NCBI GenBank assembly: GCA_002011735.1
Contig: MTOQ01000039.1
Location: 1 to 47,621 of the forward strand
DNA: 47,621 bases
Direction of reading: 5' to 3'
Source: Nitrospirae bacterium JdFR-81
GTDB taxonomy: Bacteria; Nitrospirota; Thermodesulfovibrionia; UBA6902
Shown here: one piece after another, positions 21,501 to 30,046 of the stretch
How positions within the stretch are numbered: the stretch's first letter is position 1
Layout of the letters: each line of letters opens with the position of its first letter
The notes under the pieces: model-generated
What the model was told of the DNA's origin: nothing
The model's database searches: none
Seen by the model: only the letters and a program-made list of their open reading frames with translations
Position numbers and translations under genes: made by a program

Positions 21501-23540
21501 AGGGGACATCTTAAGAAGATAAGGATGCCCGAGGCAGAGGGTGAACTTCCTGAGGAGGTGTGGGATGCCCAGGATGTGATACCACCTGCAGGCACCACAG
21601 GAAATCCCACAATCCCTTCAAAGAATAATTCAACCCGTTATATCTTTACCTATTTTGATACCAACGGAGATGATATACCCGACAAGGTTGATTTTGATAC
21701 TGACAACACAAGCCTGCTTATGGGACCACTCGGTGCATCTGATGAGACCTCTGCACAGGTGATAATAAACAGCGTGAGGGGCAGGAAGGATGCGGCAGTG
21801 GCTGATCCTCCAGGTCCATTTGGCACGGGAGAGGCAACACACAGGCTCTGGGCTATAGAGCATTCAACACCTGTGCTTATGACAGACTCAAGACTTGTAG
21901 ACCCTGTGGACGAAGGTTCTGTGGCGACAGGTGGTTACAGGGATATAGTGGTCTTTGTTGGTGCTGATGATGGGATGCTCCATGCCTTCCATGCTGGTTC
22001 GTATGATACAAATTCAGGTGAGTATGATGTGGGGACGGGCAAGGAGATATGGGCATACATACCTTCAAACCTCCTTGGCTCTCTTGGTGAGCAACCGTTC
22101 AATGTGAAGTATAATCCTGACAATCCCACAGACTACTCGATATTTGAGCCAAAGGTGAGTGTTGACGGTTCACCTGCCATTGGGGACTTCCTTGTAAATA
22201 TAGGGACAGAGGCCTCACCTGCCTATGAGTGGCACACACTGCTTATTGGCACAGCAGAAATAAGGAACACTGCAAATGAAGACCATAGCAAGGGTATTCT
22301 CTTTACAATGGATGTTTCAAACCCCTATGCTCCAGAATTGCTGTGGGAGAACAAGTATTATGATACAGATTCTTCAAAGAAGTGTCTTGGGGACGAGAAG
22401 AACTGTAACATGGGACATTCAAAGGGCGCTGCTATAGGGAGCGTCTTCTTTGGTGGTGAACTCAAGAGTGTCGCGTTTGTGACAGCCATATGGGCGAACA
22501 AACAGAAGGCGACTATTAACCTCAGCAATGAGGAATACAACCATGACTATTGCTATGTGGATGCAGAGACAGAGGGCACATGCTCTGATCCACAATATAC
22601 AAACAGGACTGACTGTCTGGCAAACGGGGGCACATGGACACCTGATACCCCTCCTGCTGATTGTGTCTTTGGTATCGGTGTATATGCTATAGACCTTATG
22701 ACCGGTCAGGTGATATGGGATACCAAACTTCCTTATACAGGAGATGCGATAAATATAGCAGAGACAGCCGCAATCCCTGCACTTATGGATATTGATGATA
22801 ACGGCACAGCGGATTATGTTGTATTCGGAGATGTCCAGGGGAGGCTGTGGGCATTGAATACAGTTAATGGAAAGAGCATAAGAGGTGAGGACGAGACCAC
22901 CCATAACCCACTGCCTGTATTTGAGGTTCCGTCAGGCTATAGTTGTGATCAAGATACGAGCAGATGCCAGATCACTGACTGGACACCTGCTGGGCCTATG
23001 GAGCCCATAGGTGCGGCTGTGAGTGTGAAGGGGAATACAGTCGTATTCGGGACAGGAGGTTCTGACTCTGACTTTGCACCCAATGATAAGAGGTACCACA
23101 TCTTCGTGCTCAGGATACTCACATCACCTTATAATGGTAAATACTATAAGGTGATGTATGTATATCAGACCGAAGTGGGTGAAAAGATATGGGCAAAGCC
23201 ACTCATAACCGCTGATATGAATGTCTTCGTTGCATCAGCAAGGAACTACTATACAAGGGAGGAGAATCCTGATGTCTCACAGCTTCAGAGTGAAGGGAGA
23301 ATTGGTGTCATTGAGCTCAGTACAGGTAATATTACCATTATTAAGGGCCAAAGTGATGAGGAGTGGCTTGAGGGTGGTGTAGTTGGTGGCTTTGATGCAG
23401 AGGCGAAACACGCGTATGTTGTTACCCTTAAATCACCATCGGCCAACACAGAGGGGATATACCAGATAGGTGGAGAGGAGTTTACGCTCACGCTATCCAC
23501 AGATAATCCCTACAATATCCTCTGGTGGAGAAAGCTCTGA
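18516..23540 (+). CDS. pilY1: PilY1-like type IV pilus tip protein
   Basis: 1674 residues. A signal peptide (about 1-25) is followed by a Cys-rich N-terminal region (about 26-490), then three related beta-sandwich-like repeats (about 499-595, 629-728, 767-863; shared RIDMTSA..ALRNIKLTN type motif), and a C-terminal PilY1 beta-propeller (from about 1050). The propeller includes VFVGADDGMLHAFHAG and a probable calcium loop DIDDNGTADYVVFGD near 1425; DTNGDDIPDKVD near 1048 is a second Asp-rich loop. PilY1 proteins sit at the pilus tip, promote assembly and adhesion, and need calcium. The ATG overlaps the pilX stop (TGATG) with GGAGGT upstream. Confidence 0.9.
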   Translation: MLRRYRHILILLTILISLNPSAVGALENLHTFARDSIILPADSCWQPNNDPAIVSSPLNSVCDTDVDDRSLFQLYGLLYALLDVGDDPQNCRNDDGTIPQQPEIFGYCKQIPVYWVIDRSKTDPQQPDLVIQGSSAPLVTVFNSDALTSVGDANNPIYYTGGPFIIDANKLTDAEIQKIKDAVLTKFPAVKMHIAQVEFAANVDKVLIGKPPKVAVLNEGASEVLEDYIRASGLFSWQGNVFQYVSALDVIDGCLQDPVSANCSVTSRPFQLIWAPHWEIEKNWGAGYTPSPSDQTTVVSEIRDFLERGNAGFFECASIESLEGSSDTGQDVDSSVAGYLIGSDRQWYRIDKNQGCSDQGNCQADYLVYEEPPFWLMQCGGWRYEATGGHVHNMRPRFDTSYTWLTTKTEDDPSTSYDDRYLGPTGGSSGRLLTRFIHDNPAKLNNTYDPGATDYYVYDYLVGGRINASPTQGYVVYFPGHKYIKCQNDTIYEGLPARTIDIHFDSDPPADSTIWVEVVHQYCTQGVDCPKVSFDIASQHGTIIQDNWIELSSELAEYDSSDHALEGVYFVTKFSEDVATDLLINDIIITFDNNLGTVSLTNVVDVTEKLSLCAPYSSASPVSCANPSYHPEEAISLHFSGDIMAGTNPANPADPINIVTVQINNGPSAQYNLITGVGTVGDDGNVRIDMTSAVYDQASYALRNIKLTNLQCQEYDINDIYVTFPDNGDTINLDLIYNDTVSEGICDPGVPSVASCSSESGPPPAPSEVSINAKLEFKSEYRNNDADIRLEITYDCGQGCSGTLSATYDVSENSGTTSEDTNFRIDMSSANWDRDHKKLQNIVLTNKDGSKQLIITHVKVWFERRRKLKKLKDTTNNRDIASWGGGTDHSPADKDTHYIIEEEQQQGGGGQQTLTVYETLKPGICDYHMSPYLSTCDIDWNSSNTCGIKYVLNTLLALKFQITSSEFTKTQPIVKKLSETDYTYLYKASYDYPIYRGHLKKIRMPEAEGELPEEVWDAQDVIPPAGTTGNPTIPSKNNSTRYIFTYFDTNGDDIPDKVDFDTDNTSLLMGPLGASDETSAQVIINSVRGRKDAAVADPPGPFGTGEATHRLWAIEHSTPVLMTDSRLVDPVDEGSVATGGYRDIVVFVGADDGMLHAFHAGSYDTNSGEYDVGTGKEIWAYIPSNLLGSLGEQPFNVKYNPDNPTDYSIFEPKVSVDGSPAIGDFLVNIGTEASPAYEWHTLLIGTAEIRNTANEDHSKGILFTMDVSNPYAPELLWENKYYDTDSSKKCLGDEKNCNMGHSKGAAIGSVFFGGELKSVAFVTAIWANKQKATINLSNEEYNHDYCYVDAETEGTCSDPQYTNRTDCLANGGTWTPDTPPADCVFGIGVYAIDLMTGQVIWDTKLPYTGDAINIAETAAIPALMDIDDNGTADYVVFGDVQGRLWALNTVNGKSIRGEDETTHNPLPVFEVPSGYSCDQDTSRCQITDWTPAGPMEPIGAAVSVKGNTVVFGTGGSDSDFAPNDKRYHIFVLRILTSPYNGKYYKVMYVYQTEVGEKIWAKPLITADMNVFVASARNYYTREENPDVSQLQSEGRIGVIELSTGNITIIKGQSDEEWLEGGVVGGFDAEAKHAYVVTLKSPSANTEGIYQIGGEEFTLTLSTDNPYNILWWRKL

Positions 23541-24274
23541 TGAGGTGCAGAGGATTTACATTGACCGAGCTCCTTGTGGTGCTGGCAGTGGTGATCATCG
23601 TCGCCTTCCTTGCCTCCCCCCCTTTATTTACCTGGATGACGAGGCAGAGGGTTGAGCAGGTGGCCATACAATTCTTTTCTGACTTAAAGTATGCACGAAG
23701 GACAGCGGAGGTGCAGGGGGCGGTTGGTATAAAACCCCAGAACACAAACCCGACAGAGGTCAATACCCCTCTGCGGAGGATATATGTTGCACTCAATGTT
23801 GATAACAATGAATACAGGATATACAGGTGGCAGGATGAAAACATGAATGGTGTTCCTGAGGCAGATGAGTTCTCCCCTGACTTTAATAATCCAGGAGATG
23901 ATGGGGTATTAAGGGAAGGAGAGCTGGCAGGCGTAGAATTTTCAAGGCCGGGCGACATTGATAAGACTCCCTGTACAAATGGTGATTCAAGCTCACAAAG
24001 CCCTATAGTAAATGTGTCTTCCTGTCCCACAGTGGATGGTGTCTTTAATGAAGGTGAATACTGTATAAGATTCAACTCACAGGGTTTCTATGAAGGCCTG
24101 GATAATGCTAAAATATTTCTTTATAGAAAGGCATCCCGTCTGGGGCAGGAGATGTATGAGGCCTACGGGATAGCCCTCAATCTCACAGGGGCCATGCAGA
24201 TGTGCAGGTGGGACTGTCATGAGTGGAATGATACAGGTCAGTGCCTTGATGGTGAGTGGATAAGAATAAGATGA
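23540..24274 (+). CDS. fimT: FimT/GspH-type pseudopilin
   Basis: Start moved to ATG 23540 (MRCRG then FTLTELLVVLAVVIIVAFLASPPLFTWM), which overlaps the pilY1 stop as TGATG and has GGTGGAG upstream; the tracked GTG is 15 nt earlier. 244 residues, Glu5 present. The segment RVEQVAIQFFSDLKYARRTAEVQG is the GspH/FimT signature. The longer-than-usual globular domain contains acidic DENMNGVPEADEF, which resembles a calcium loop. Confidence 0.82.
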   Translation: MRCRGFTLTELLVVLAVVIIVAFLASPPLFTWMTRQRVEQVAIQFFSDLKYARRTAEVQGAVGIKPQNTNPTEVNTPLRRIYVALNVDNNEYRIYRWQDENMNGVPEADEFSPDFNNPGDDGVLREGELAGVEFSRPGDIDKTPCTNGDSSSQSPIVNVSSCPTVDGVFNEGEYCIRFNSQGFYEGLDNAKIFLYRKASRLGQEMYEAYGIALNLTGAMQMCRWDCHEWNDTGQCLDGEWIRIR

Positions 24275-25251
24275 GGAGATCAACCATATTCCTTTTAACA
24301 GTCGCTCTATTATTCACCATCCCCTTTTATCTCTCTGGCTGTAGTGGAAAGGAGTCTGCAGAGAGGTTAAAAGAGGCCGGAAAGCCTGCTGGTGGAGGGA
24401 GGGGGACGGTTGATACGACAGGAACCACTCCTGAAGTATCGGGTCCAGAGGGTGTAGTGGAAGCTACGAGGGCAACAAAACTCCATATCGAGCCTGAAAA
24501 CCCCAAGAGGGGCGATCAGCTTATGGCGATGATGATGGAGTCAAAGGGTAAGGCCTATTACCAGTGGTATGTTAATGGAGAACTCCTAAAGGAGGGGAAT
24601 GAATCCACACTGAGCACAGAGGGTCTTGAGCGTGGTGATTCTGTTATGGTGAAGGTGAAGACCAGAGAGGGAGAATTTGTCTCAGAACCTGTCACCATAG
24701 TAAATGCTCCGCCTGTGATAAGGAAGGCCCTTCTCCTGCCTGTTTCCCCAAAGAGAGGGGATATATTGAGGGTGGAGGTGGAGGCTGAGGATCCTGACGG
24801 TGATGACTTCTCCTTAAGATATGAATGGAGTATAAACGGTGTGCCAGCAGGGACAGATTCAGAGACCTTACAGGCAGACATAAAGAGGGGAGACAATGTG
24901 ATTGTCAGGATTACTCCGGTTGATGCTGAATATGCAGAGGGCAGGACGGTGGAGCGGTCTGTTACGATCGGGAATGCCCCACCCGTGGTCGAAGGCGGGA
25001 TAAAGGGACTGAGGGTAGAGAATGGCAGGCTGACAGGCAGGATAGTTGTGACCGATCCTGATGGTGATGATGTAATGTTCAGTATAGTCAATGCACCAGA
25101 GGGCCTGGAGATTGATGACAGCGGTAATATCAGCTGGACATTGCCACCCTCGGCCGTAGGCACCCATACCATATCCGTAAAGGTCAGTGATGGATATGGG
25201 GGTGAGAGCCTCTTTAATTTTGAGCTCTCTCTGACACCTCGAAAGGGATAA
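24271..25251 (+). CDS. Lipoprotein with Ig/cadherin-like repeats
   Basis: Start at ATG 24271, whose ATGA overlaps the fimT stop. The signal sequence ends in the lipobox LSGC (about residue 24), so it should be a lipoprotein. Then come three Ig-like modules: about 65-140 (YQWYVNGELLKEG), 145-225 (LRYEWSINGVPAG) and a C-terminal putative Ig domain (about 235-326; DPDGDDVMFSIVNAPEGLEID, GTHTISVKVSDGYGG). The modules resemble PKD/He_PIG folds. Being last in the pilV-fimT operon, it may anchor or present the tip complex at the outer membrane; this is inference. Confidence 0.75.
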   Translation: MRRSTIFLLTVALLFTIPFYLSGCSGKESAERLKEAGKPAGGGRGTVDTTGTTPEVSGPEGVVEATRATKLHIEPENPKRGDQLMAMMMESKGKAYYQWYVNGELLKEGNESTLSTEGLERGDSVMVKVKTREGEFVSEPVTIVNAPPVIRKALLLPVSPKRGDILRVEVEAEDPDGDDFSLRYEWSINGVPAGTDSETLQADIKRGDNVIVRITPVDAEYAEGRTVERSVTIGNAPPVVEGGIKGLRVENGRLTGRIVVTDPDGDDVMFSIVNAPEGLEIDDSGNISWTLPPSAVGTHTISVKVSDGYGGESLFNFELSLTPRKG

Positions 25252-25290
25252 TCAGTAGTCTAATCTCTTCGGGCAGTAATTAATTGTACC

Positions 25291-25320
25291 TTGTTAAGCA
25301 GGAAAGGCTTTTGTTATACT
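25291..25320 (+). promoter_or_regulatory. Possible promoter for gspG
   Basis: TTGTTA (25291-25296), 18-nt spacer, TATACT (25315-25320), 19 nt before the gspG ATG, leaving room for its GGAGG. Confidence 0.4.
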
Positions 25321-25339
25321 TCAGTATAGCGGAGGTTCT

Positions 25340-25783
25340 ATGAATAGAGATAGAGAAAGTAAGAGGGAATCGGAGAGGCAGAAGGGTTTTACATTGATTG
25401 AGCTGATAGTGGTGATGATCATCCTTGGACTGCTTGCTGCACTTGTTGCCCCAAGGATGTTTGGAAGGGTGGGTGAGGCAAAGCAGAAGGCAGCCAAGGC
25501 CCAGATAGAGCTGTTTGGGACAGCCCTTGACTCCTTCCGTCTTGATGTTGGACGTTATCCGACAACCTCTGAGGGCCTTGAGGCCCTTATCAAACCTCCC
25601 CCAGGTGCCGAGGGCTGGAATGGCCCGTATTTGAAGAAGGAGGAGATACCCCTTGATCCCTGGAAGCATCCCTACCAGTATAGGTCACCTGGTGAACACG
25701 GGGATTATGACCTCTTCTCGTATGGTGCGGATAATGCAGAGGGTGGCGAGGGGGAGGATGCTGATATCGTAAGCTGGAAGTGA
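25340..25783 (+). CDS. gspG: Major pseudopilin GspG (type II secretion)
   Basis: 147 residues with leader ending RQKG and mature FTLIELIVVMIILGLLAALVAPRMFGRVGEAKQKAAKAQI, the GspG signature. YPTTSEGLEALI, PYLKKEEIPLDPW and the C-terminal DLFSYGADNAEGGEGEDADI provide the calcium-binding site typical of GspG. GGAGG lies upstream of the ATG. It stands alone here; no other gsp gene is adjacent, so the rest of the secreton must be elsewhere. It ends 1 nt from the convergent regulator gene. Confidence 0.95.
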   Translation: MNRDRESKRESERQKGFTLIELIVVMIILGLLAALVAPRMFGRVGEAKQKAAKAQIELFGTALDSFRLDVGRYPTTSEGLEALIKPPPGAEGWNGPYLKKEEIPLDPWKHPYQYRSPGEHGDYDLFSYGADNAEGGEGEDADIVSWK

Positions 25784-25784
25784 A

Positions 25785-27122
25785 TCAGGGTATCTTTATG
25801 CCAAGGGCCTTTATCTTCCTGTGAAGGTTGCTCCTTTCAATCTCCATCTCCTCGGCCGTCTTTGAGACATTCCAGTTATGCTCCTTCAATTTCCTTATTA
25901 TAAAGTTCCTTTCAAACTGCTCCCTGGCCTCCCTGAGAGTCTTGGATTTATAGATATCCAGTGATTCTTCCTCCACGACAAAGGGCATCTCTTTAAAGTC
26001 GATGATCTCTGCAGGGTTCATGATGACAAACCTCTCTATGATGTTCTTGAGCTCCCTCACATTCCCTGGCCAGTCATAGCCCATAAGTGCCTGCATGGCA
26101 CGCTTGCTCAGTTTTTTTGGCTTCTGTCCATACTGCTGGGCAAACCCCTTAAGAAAATAGTCTGCAAGGAGCGGGATGTCCTCCTTCCTTTCTCTCAGTG
26201 GTGGTATGTGAATGGGTATGACATTGAGTCTGAAGTAAAGGTCTTCTCTGAAATTGTTCTTCTTGATCTCTTCCTGTAGGTTCTTGTTCGTGGCTGCTAT
26301 TATCCTTACGTCGACCTTTATCTTCTTGTTCCCACCAACCCTCTGAAACTCCTGTGTCTCTATGACCCTGAGGACCTTTGCCTGTGTCGCCTGTGACATA
26401 TCCCCTATCTCATCAAGGAAGAGGGTGCCTTCATGGGCCAGTTCAAACTTCCCCTTCTTTCTCTCAAACGCACCCGTGAATGAGCCCTTTTCATGGCCGA
26501 ACAGTTCACTCTCTATTAATTCATGAGGTATGGCTGCACAGTTGACCTCTATAAAGTTAGCGTTCCTGCGCGGGCTTTCATTATGTATCGCCCTTGCAAC
26601 GAGCTCCTTTCCTGTTCCACTCTCCCCATATATCAATATCCTGCTATGGGAGGATGCAGCCTTTTTTATCGTCTCCTTGAGGGCCATTATCTGGGGGCTC
26701 TGCCCTACTATCTCCCACCTCTCCTCCCCGATCCTTCTTTCCAGTCTCTGCATATCGAGGGCGTTCTTTATCAGGATCAGGACCTTCTCAAGTGAGAGGG
26801 GCTTTTCGAGGAAATCATAGGCACCTAATTTTATGGCATTAACAGCGGTATCTATGTTGCTATGCCCTGAGATCATGATTACGGATGTGAAGTTGTTCCC
26901 CTCCTTTATCCTTTTGAGCACCTCTATGCCATCCATTCCGGGTAGCCATACATCAAGGAGGACGATCTCTGGCGAGAATGCCTTAAACCGTTCCAATGCA
27001 TCCTCACCGGAGGAGGCGGTTATTACCTCATAACCTTCATCCTCAAGTATGCCTGAGAGCGTATCGAGTATGCCCTCTTCGTCATCAACTATGAGGATCG
27101 TTGCCTTGGTCGCTTTAGCCAT
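25785..27122 (-). CDS. Sigma-54-dependent response regulator (NtrX/NtrC family)
   Basis: 445 residues: receiver domain (1-120) with phospho-acceptor Asp57 ([11 protein letters not shown]) and Lys107 (EKPL); AAA+ sigma-54 activation domain (about 138-365) with Walker A GESGTGKE (166-173), the sigma-54 contact loop GSFTGA (213-218, a conservative variant of GAFTGA), Walker B LFLDEIGD; and a Fis-type helix-turn-helix (about 400-442, [22 protein letters not shown]). Paired with the upstream NtrY-like kinase. It is a candidate activator of the sigma-54 promoter at 16310. The ATG has no SD and is preceded by a heptamer array. Confidence 0.93.
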   Translation of the reverse strand: MAKATKATILIVDDEEGILDTLSGILEDEGYEVITASSGEDALERFKAFSPEIVLLDVWLPGMDGIEVLKRIKEGNNFTSVIMISGHSNIDTAVNAIKLGAYDFLEKPLSLEKVLILIKNALDMQRLERRIGEERWEIVGQSPQIMALKETIKKAASSHSRILIYGESGTGKELVARAIHNESPRRNANFIEVNCAAIPHELIESELFGHEKGSFTGAFERKKGKFELAHEGTLFLDEIGDMSQATQAKVLRVIETQEFQRVGGNKKIKVDVRIIAATNKNLQEEIKKNNFREDLYFRLNVIPIHIPPLRERKEDIPLLADYFLKGFAQQYGQKPKKLSKRAMQALMGYDWPGNVRELKNIIERFVIMNPAEIIDFKEMPFVVEEESLDIYKSKTLREAREQFERNFIIRKLKEHNWNVSKTAEEMEIERSNLHRKIKALGIKIP

Positions 27123-27127
27123 AGCAC

Positions 27128-27162
27128 GGTTATGCGTAATGCGTGATGATTAATGGGTCATA
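27128..27162 (+). repeat. Array of five 7-bp repeats next to the response-regulator start
   Basis: GGTTATG, CGTAATG, CGTGATG, ATTAATG, GGTCATA. It begins 5 nt outside the ATG of the minus-strand regulator. Read in gene direction it contains CATTACGCATAAC, identical to the sequence before hisF. It lies within the 5' leader predicted from the promoter at 27201-27229. Confidence 0.7.
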
Positions 27163-27200
27163 TTTTAAGGGTATTCTTATCCACTGACTTCACATAATAT

Positions 27201-27229
27201 ATCATAAAAGTATGTGGTTCGTCTTGCAA
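27201..27229 (-). promoter_or_regulatory. Sigma-70 promoter for the response regulator
   Basis: Minus strand TTGCAA (27229-27224), 17-nt spacer, TATGAT (27206-27201). It would give a ~70-nt leader containing the heptamer array and would allow the regulator to be expressed apart from the kinase gene upstream. Confidence 0.45.
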
Positions 27230-27236
27230 CTAAGAT

Positions 27237-27339
27237 AGGATTCAAGGGCTCAGGTGAAGGAGGAAACATAAAGGCACAGAGGCCCTTGTTTGCTTTATCC
27301 CCTCATTGCCTGTTGCTATTACTCGAATCCTTGAACCTT
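27237..27339. repeat. Short element bounded by imperfect TTCAAGG inverted repeats
   Basis: AGGATTCAAGGGCTC (27237-27251) and, inverted, AAGGTTCAAGGATTC (27339-27325) agree at 11 of 15 positions by eye and enclose about 70 nt with no ORF. The ends look like a 7-8 bp periodic repeat of a second sequence type. It occupies most of the remaining gap between the kinase and regulator genes. Confidence 0.35.
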
Positions 27340-27361
27340 TACCAACCAAATCATAATGTGT

Positions 27362-29401
27362 TTATTTATGTCCTACAGGCAATTCTATTATAAATTGTGT
27401 ACCCTTTGGCTTGTTATCCTGAACCCTTATATAGCCCCTGTGTTTTGCAATAATATTACTGACTATGGCGAGTCCCAGGCCCATACCTCCCTTCTTGGTT
27501 GAGAAGTATGGAAAGAATAATTTTTCCTTGTCCTCTTCATTGATACCTATACCCTCATCCTTGACCTCTATCCTCACGATATCCAGTTCTGGATCGTAAT
27601 ATGAATTGATCCATATGGTCTCGGTCTTTGCCTGGATCGCATTGTCAATGAGGTTTATTAAGGCCCTTTTTATCTGTTCCCTATCAACCTCGATCTCCAT
27701 GTCCTCTACAGAGGTATAGATCTTGACGTCTCTTATGTCGCTGTATAATTCAACCACCTCATCCACTATCTGTTTGATACTCGACGGTGCAAGGTTGATC
27801 CTTGGCATCTTGCCGAACCTTGAGAACTCATCCACAAGGGACTTAAGGCTGTTTGCCTCCTTCACGATCGTGTTTACAGATCTTCGGAGGGTCATGTCAA
27901 AGTCTTCGGCCTTCTCATTCCATTTCTTGAGCAGTCTCTCCGCGGAGAGTTTTATCGGGGTCAAGGGGTTTTTGATCTCGTGTGCCATTCTCTTTGCGAC
28001 CTCCTGCCACGCAAGGGCCCTCTGTGCAGCGATGATCTCGGTAAGGTTATCGAAGATGACGAGCGTGCCGATGAAGTTGTTTGAAGAGTCATTCAGTGTT
28101 GTGATATACACCCTCAGATCCATTGGCCTGCCATTGATATAGATATGTATATCCCTCTCTATCGATCCCTTACCCTTTTCAGCGAGCCTCTTGACCATTG
28201 AGCTGAGTTCCTCAGACTTCAGACTCTCAATGAGTTCTTTGTGGCCCTTGCCTATGAGGTCATCGCGTCGTATATCGAGCATCGAACATGCGGCATTGTT
28301 GGTGGTTACTATCTTGCCTGTCCTGTCCAGAAAGATGACGCCGGAGTTGATGCTCTCGAGGATGGCCTCCATGGTGAGCCTCCTTCGGTCTGACTCCTTA
28401 TATGCCCTTTCAAGAGACCTCTTGCTCTCATTAAGGTCGTTCACCATCTTGTTAAAGGAATTAATAAGGAGTCCTATTTCGTCATCCCTCGTATAATCTA
28501 TTTTGAAGTTGAGGTTTCCATGGGCGACGGCGTTTGTTGCCTCCACAAGGGATCGGATGGGTACCGTTATGCCCTTTGCTATCCTCAGGGATATCCACAG
28601 GGCAAGGAAGATGATCAAGAGCGTTGCAATGGTCAGCATTAAAAAGTATATGAACCTTATGGGCCTCTGCTGGATCCTGATCTGATTGTATTCATTATAT
28701 GATCTCCTGACGGATTCCATCTGTTCAACCACGTCTTTTGGTATGGTCTTTTGGACAAGGATGACACCCTCTATTCTCCCTGCATCAATTACAGGGGCGG
28801 CTGCCCTTATGATATCCCCTTCCTCGGTGGTCAGTATCTCCGAGGAGGTCTTACCACTGAAGGCCTCCTTTACTATCTCCATGCCGTTGTCCCTCTTGAG
28901 CATGGAGATCTTGAAGGTCTTGTCCGTGTGCCTAAAAGATGGTTTCTTAATATTTGAGGCGACAAACTCTGCTAAGTGTTCGGCATCGGTCCTCTCTGAG
29001 GCATAAAAGTATCTTGCCACATCCATTGAGTCGTATATTGGTTCTCGTATCTCAATGGAGAACCATGTATCAATGGAGTTCTTTATTAGCTGGATCGAGA
29101 GGATGAACAGGAGGGTGGATGGAATGAGCGTGAGGCTGACGAATGATACCACAAGCCTCGTCCTGAACCTCGAGCCGATGGTCTTTTTTCTCTTTTCAAG
29201 GTAGAGGTGGATGAGGTTTTTTGTAACAAAGAATATCAACAGGAGGAGATAGAGGATTATATTGACGATGATAAAGATGGCACCGATCCTTATGAGCAGG
29301 GGACCATGCTCTATACCAAGGTAGTTGAGGACTATGCCTGTTATAACTATTGCGATTACGCTGATGAGGAATAATGTGAGAAGTATCCTGAGGTTCTTCA
29401 T
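27362..29401 (-). CDS. NtrY-like membrane sensor histidine kinase
   Basis: 679 residues. Three N-terminal transmembrane helices (about 5-25, 35-60, 83-108), an extracytoplasmic segment (about 110-247), a fourth helix (about 249-273), HAMP (about 275-325), PAS (about 342-455), HisKA with phospho-His474 in RMAHEIKNPLTPIK, and HATPase (about 565-675; DNAIQAKT, KDEGIGI, GMGLGLAIV). This architecture is that of NtrY/PilS-type kinases that partner sigma-54 regulators. The first 4 nt overlap the DUF4390 gene stop (ATGA). The signal is unknown. Confidence 0.92.
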   Translation of the reverse strand: MKNLRILLTLFLISVIAIVITGIVLNYLGIEHGPLLIRIGAIFIIVNIILYLLLLIFFVTKNLIHLYLEKRKKTIGSRFRTRLVVSFVSLTLIPSTLLFILSIQLIKNSIDTWFSIEIREPIYDSMDVARYFYASERTDAEHLAEFVASNIKKPSFRHTDKTFKISMLKRDNGMEIVKEAFSGKTSSEILTTEEGDIIRAAAPVIDAGRIEGVILVQKTIPKDVVEQMESVRRSYNEYNQIRIQQRPIRFIYFLMLTIATLLIIFLALWISLRIAKGITVPIRSLVEATNAVAHGNLNFKIDYTRDDEIGLLINSFNKMVNDLNESKRSLERAYKESDRRRLTMEAILESINSGVIFLDRTGKIVTTNNAACSMLDIRRDDLIGKGHKELIESLKSEELSSMVKRLAEKGKGSIERDIHIYINGRPMDLRVYITTLNDSSNNFIGTLVIFDNLTEIIAAQRALAWQEVAKRMAHEIKNPLTPIKLSAERLLKKWNEKAEDFDMTLRRSVNTIVKEANSLKSLVDEFSRFGKMPRINLAPSSIKQIVDEVVELYSDIRDVKIYTSVEDMEIEVDREQIKRALINLIDNAIQAKTETIWINSYYDPELDIVRIEVKDEGIGINEEDKEKLFFPYFSTKKGGMGLGLAIVSNIIAKHRGYIRVQDNKPKGTQFIIELPVGHK

Positions 29402-29964
29402 TTACCAATCCTGAAGGGAGGGGATTCCTTTATAAGGCTCATCTCCACCTCGGGCATCAGATACATGAGGAGGCCCATCAATCGTATGCGTTGCCTGCTC
29501 TTTGATTCCACAATGACCCTCACATAGTATGTTCCACTCTCAAGGGCCTTTATATTCATGAGGTCAACCCCTCTGACCGTGAATATCAAGGGCTTCATCT
29601 CCTCGAAGTCATCAAAATATCTTGTTGTATACTCTCCTCCCATTTTCCACGATAAATAGTACTGATCCCTGAGGGCATCATAACCAATATACCTTCTTAT
29701 CTTCCTTGCCACGACAAACTCATCCGGCCATAGCCTGCGCGTCCTTATCAGCTCCACCCTGAATACCAGCTCCTTCTCAATCCCTGAATCAATGAGCTCC
29801 TTCAGGCCTTTGACATAATCAATCGATGTATTTACAATTATTTCGTTGTTGATGATCCTGACCTCCGGACCTTTGATTACCGGTTTTGGTGGTGTGGCTG
29901 TGGATGTAGAGGTGAGCATGAGGGAGAGGATGATGAGGGTGGTGGAGAAGACTGTCTTCATCAT
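29398..29964 (-). CDS. DUF4390 family exported protein
   Basis: 188 residues with a signal peptide (about 1-23, ending TSTATP). The body has ELVFRVELIRTRRLWPDEFVVARKIRRYIGYDALRDQYYL, the DUF4390 hallmark, which is regularly found just upstream of NtrY-like kinases. The start is ATG 29964 or 29961. The conserved coupling (4-nt overlap with the kinase gene) suggests a periplasmic partner or sensor input for the kinase; this is inference from context. Confidence 0.8.
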   Translation of the reverse strand: MMKTVFSTTLIILSLMLTSTSTATPPKPVIKGPEVRIINNEIIVNTSIDYVKGLKELIDSGIEKELVFRVELIRTRRLWPDEFVVARKIRRYIGYDALRDQYYLSWKMGGEYTTRYFDDFEEMKPLIFTVRGVDLMNIKALESGTYYVRVIVESKSRQRIRLMGLLMYLMPEVEMSLIKESPPFRIGK

Positions 29965-29995
29965 TTTCTGGTAAATTTCGTTAAAAATCTATATG

Positions 29996-30004
29996 ATTAT
30001 AACA
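29996..30004 (-). promoter_or_regulatory. Extended -10 promoter for the DUF4390-kinase operon
   Basis: Minus strand TGTTATAAT, an extended -10 with perfect hexamer, about 32 nt upstream of the DUF4390 ATG. No good -35 is seen. Confidence 0.4.
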
Positions 30005-30046
30005 TACAGATTTACAAAGTAGATATGTCAGGGAGGAGGGATAGTT

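Noticed and set aside
27320-27350. GGTTCAAGGATTCGAG (minus strand) looks like a tRNA T-arm
   Set aside because: No acceptor stem, anticodon arm or CCA can be placed around it; it fits better as one end of an inverted repeat.
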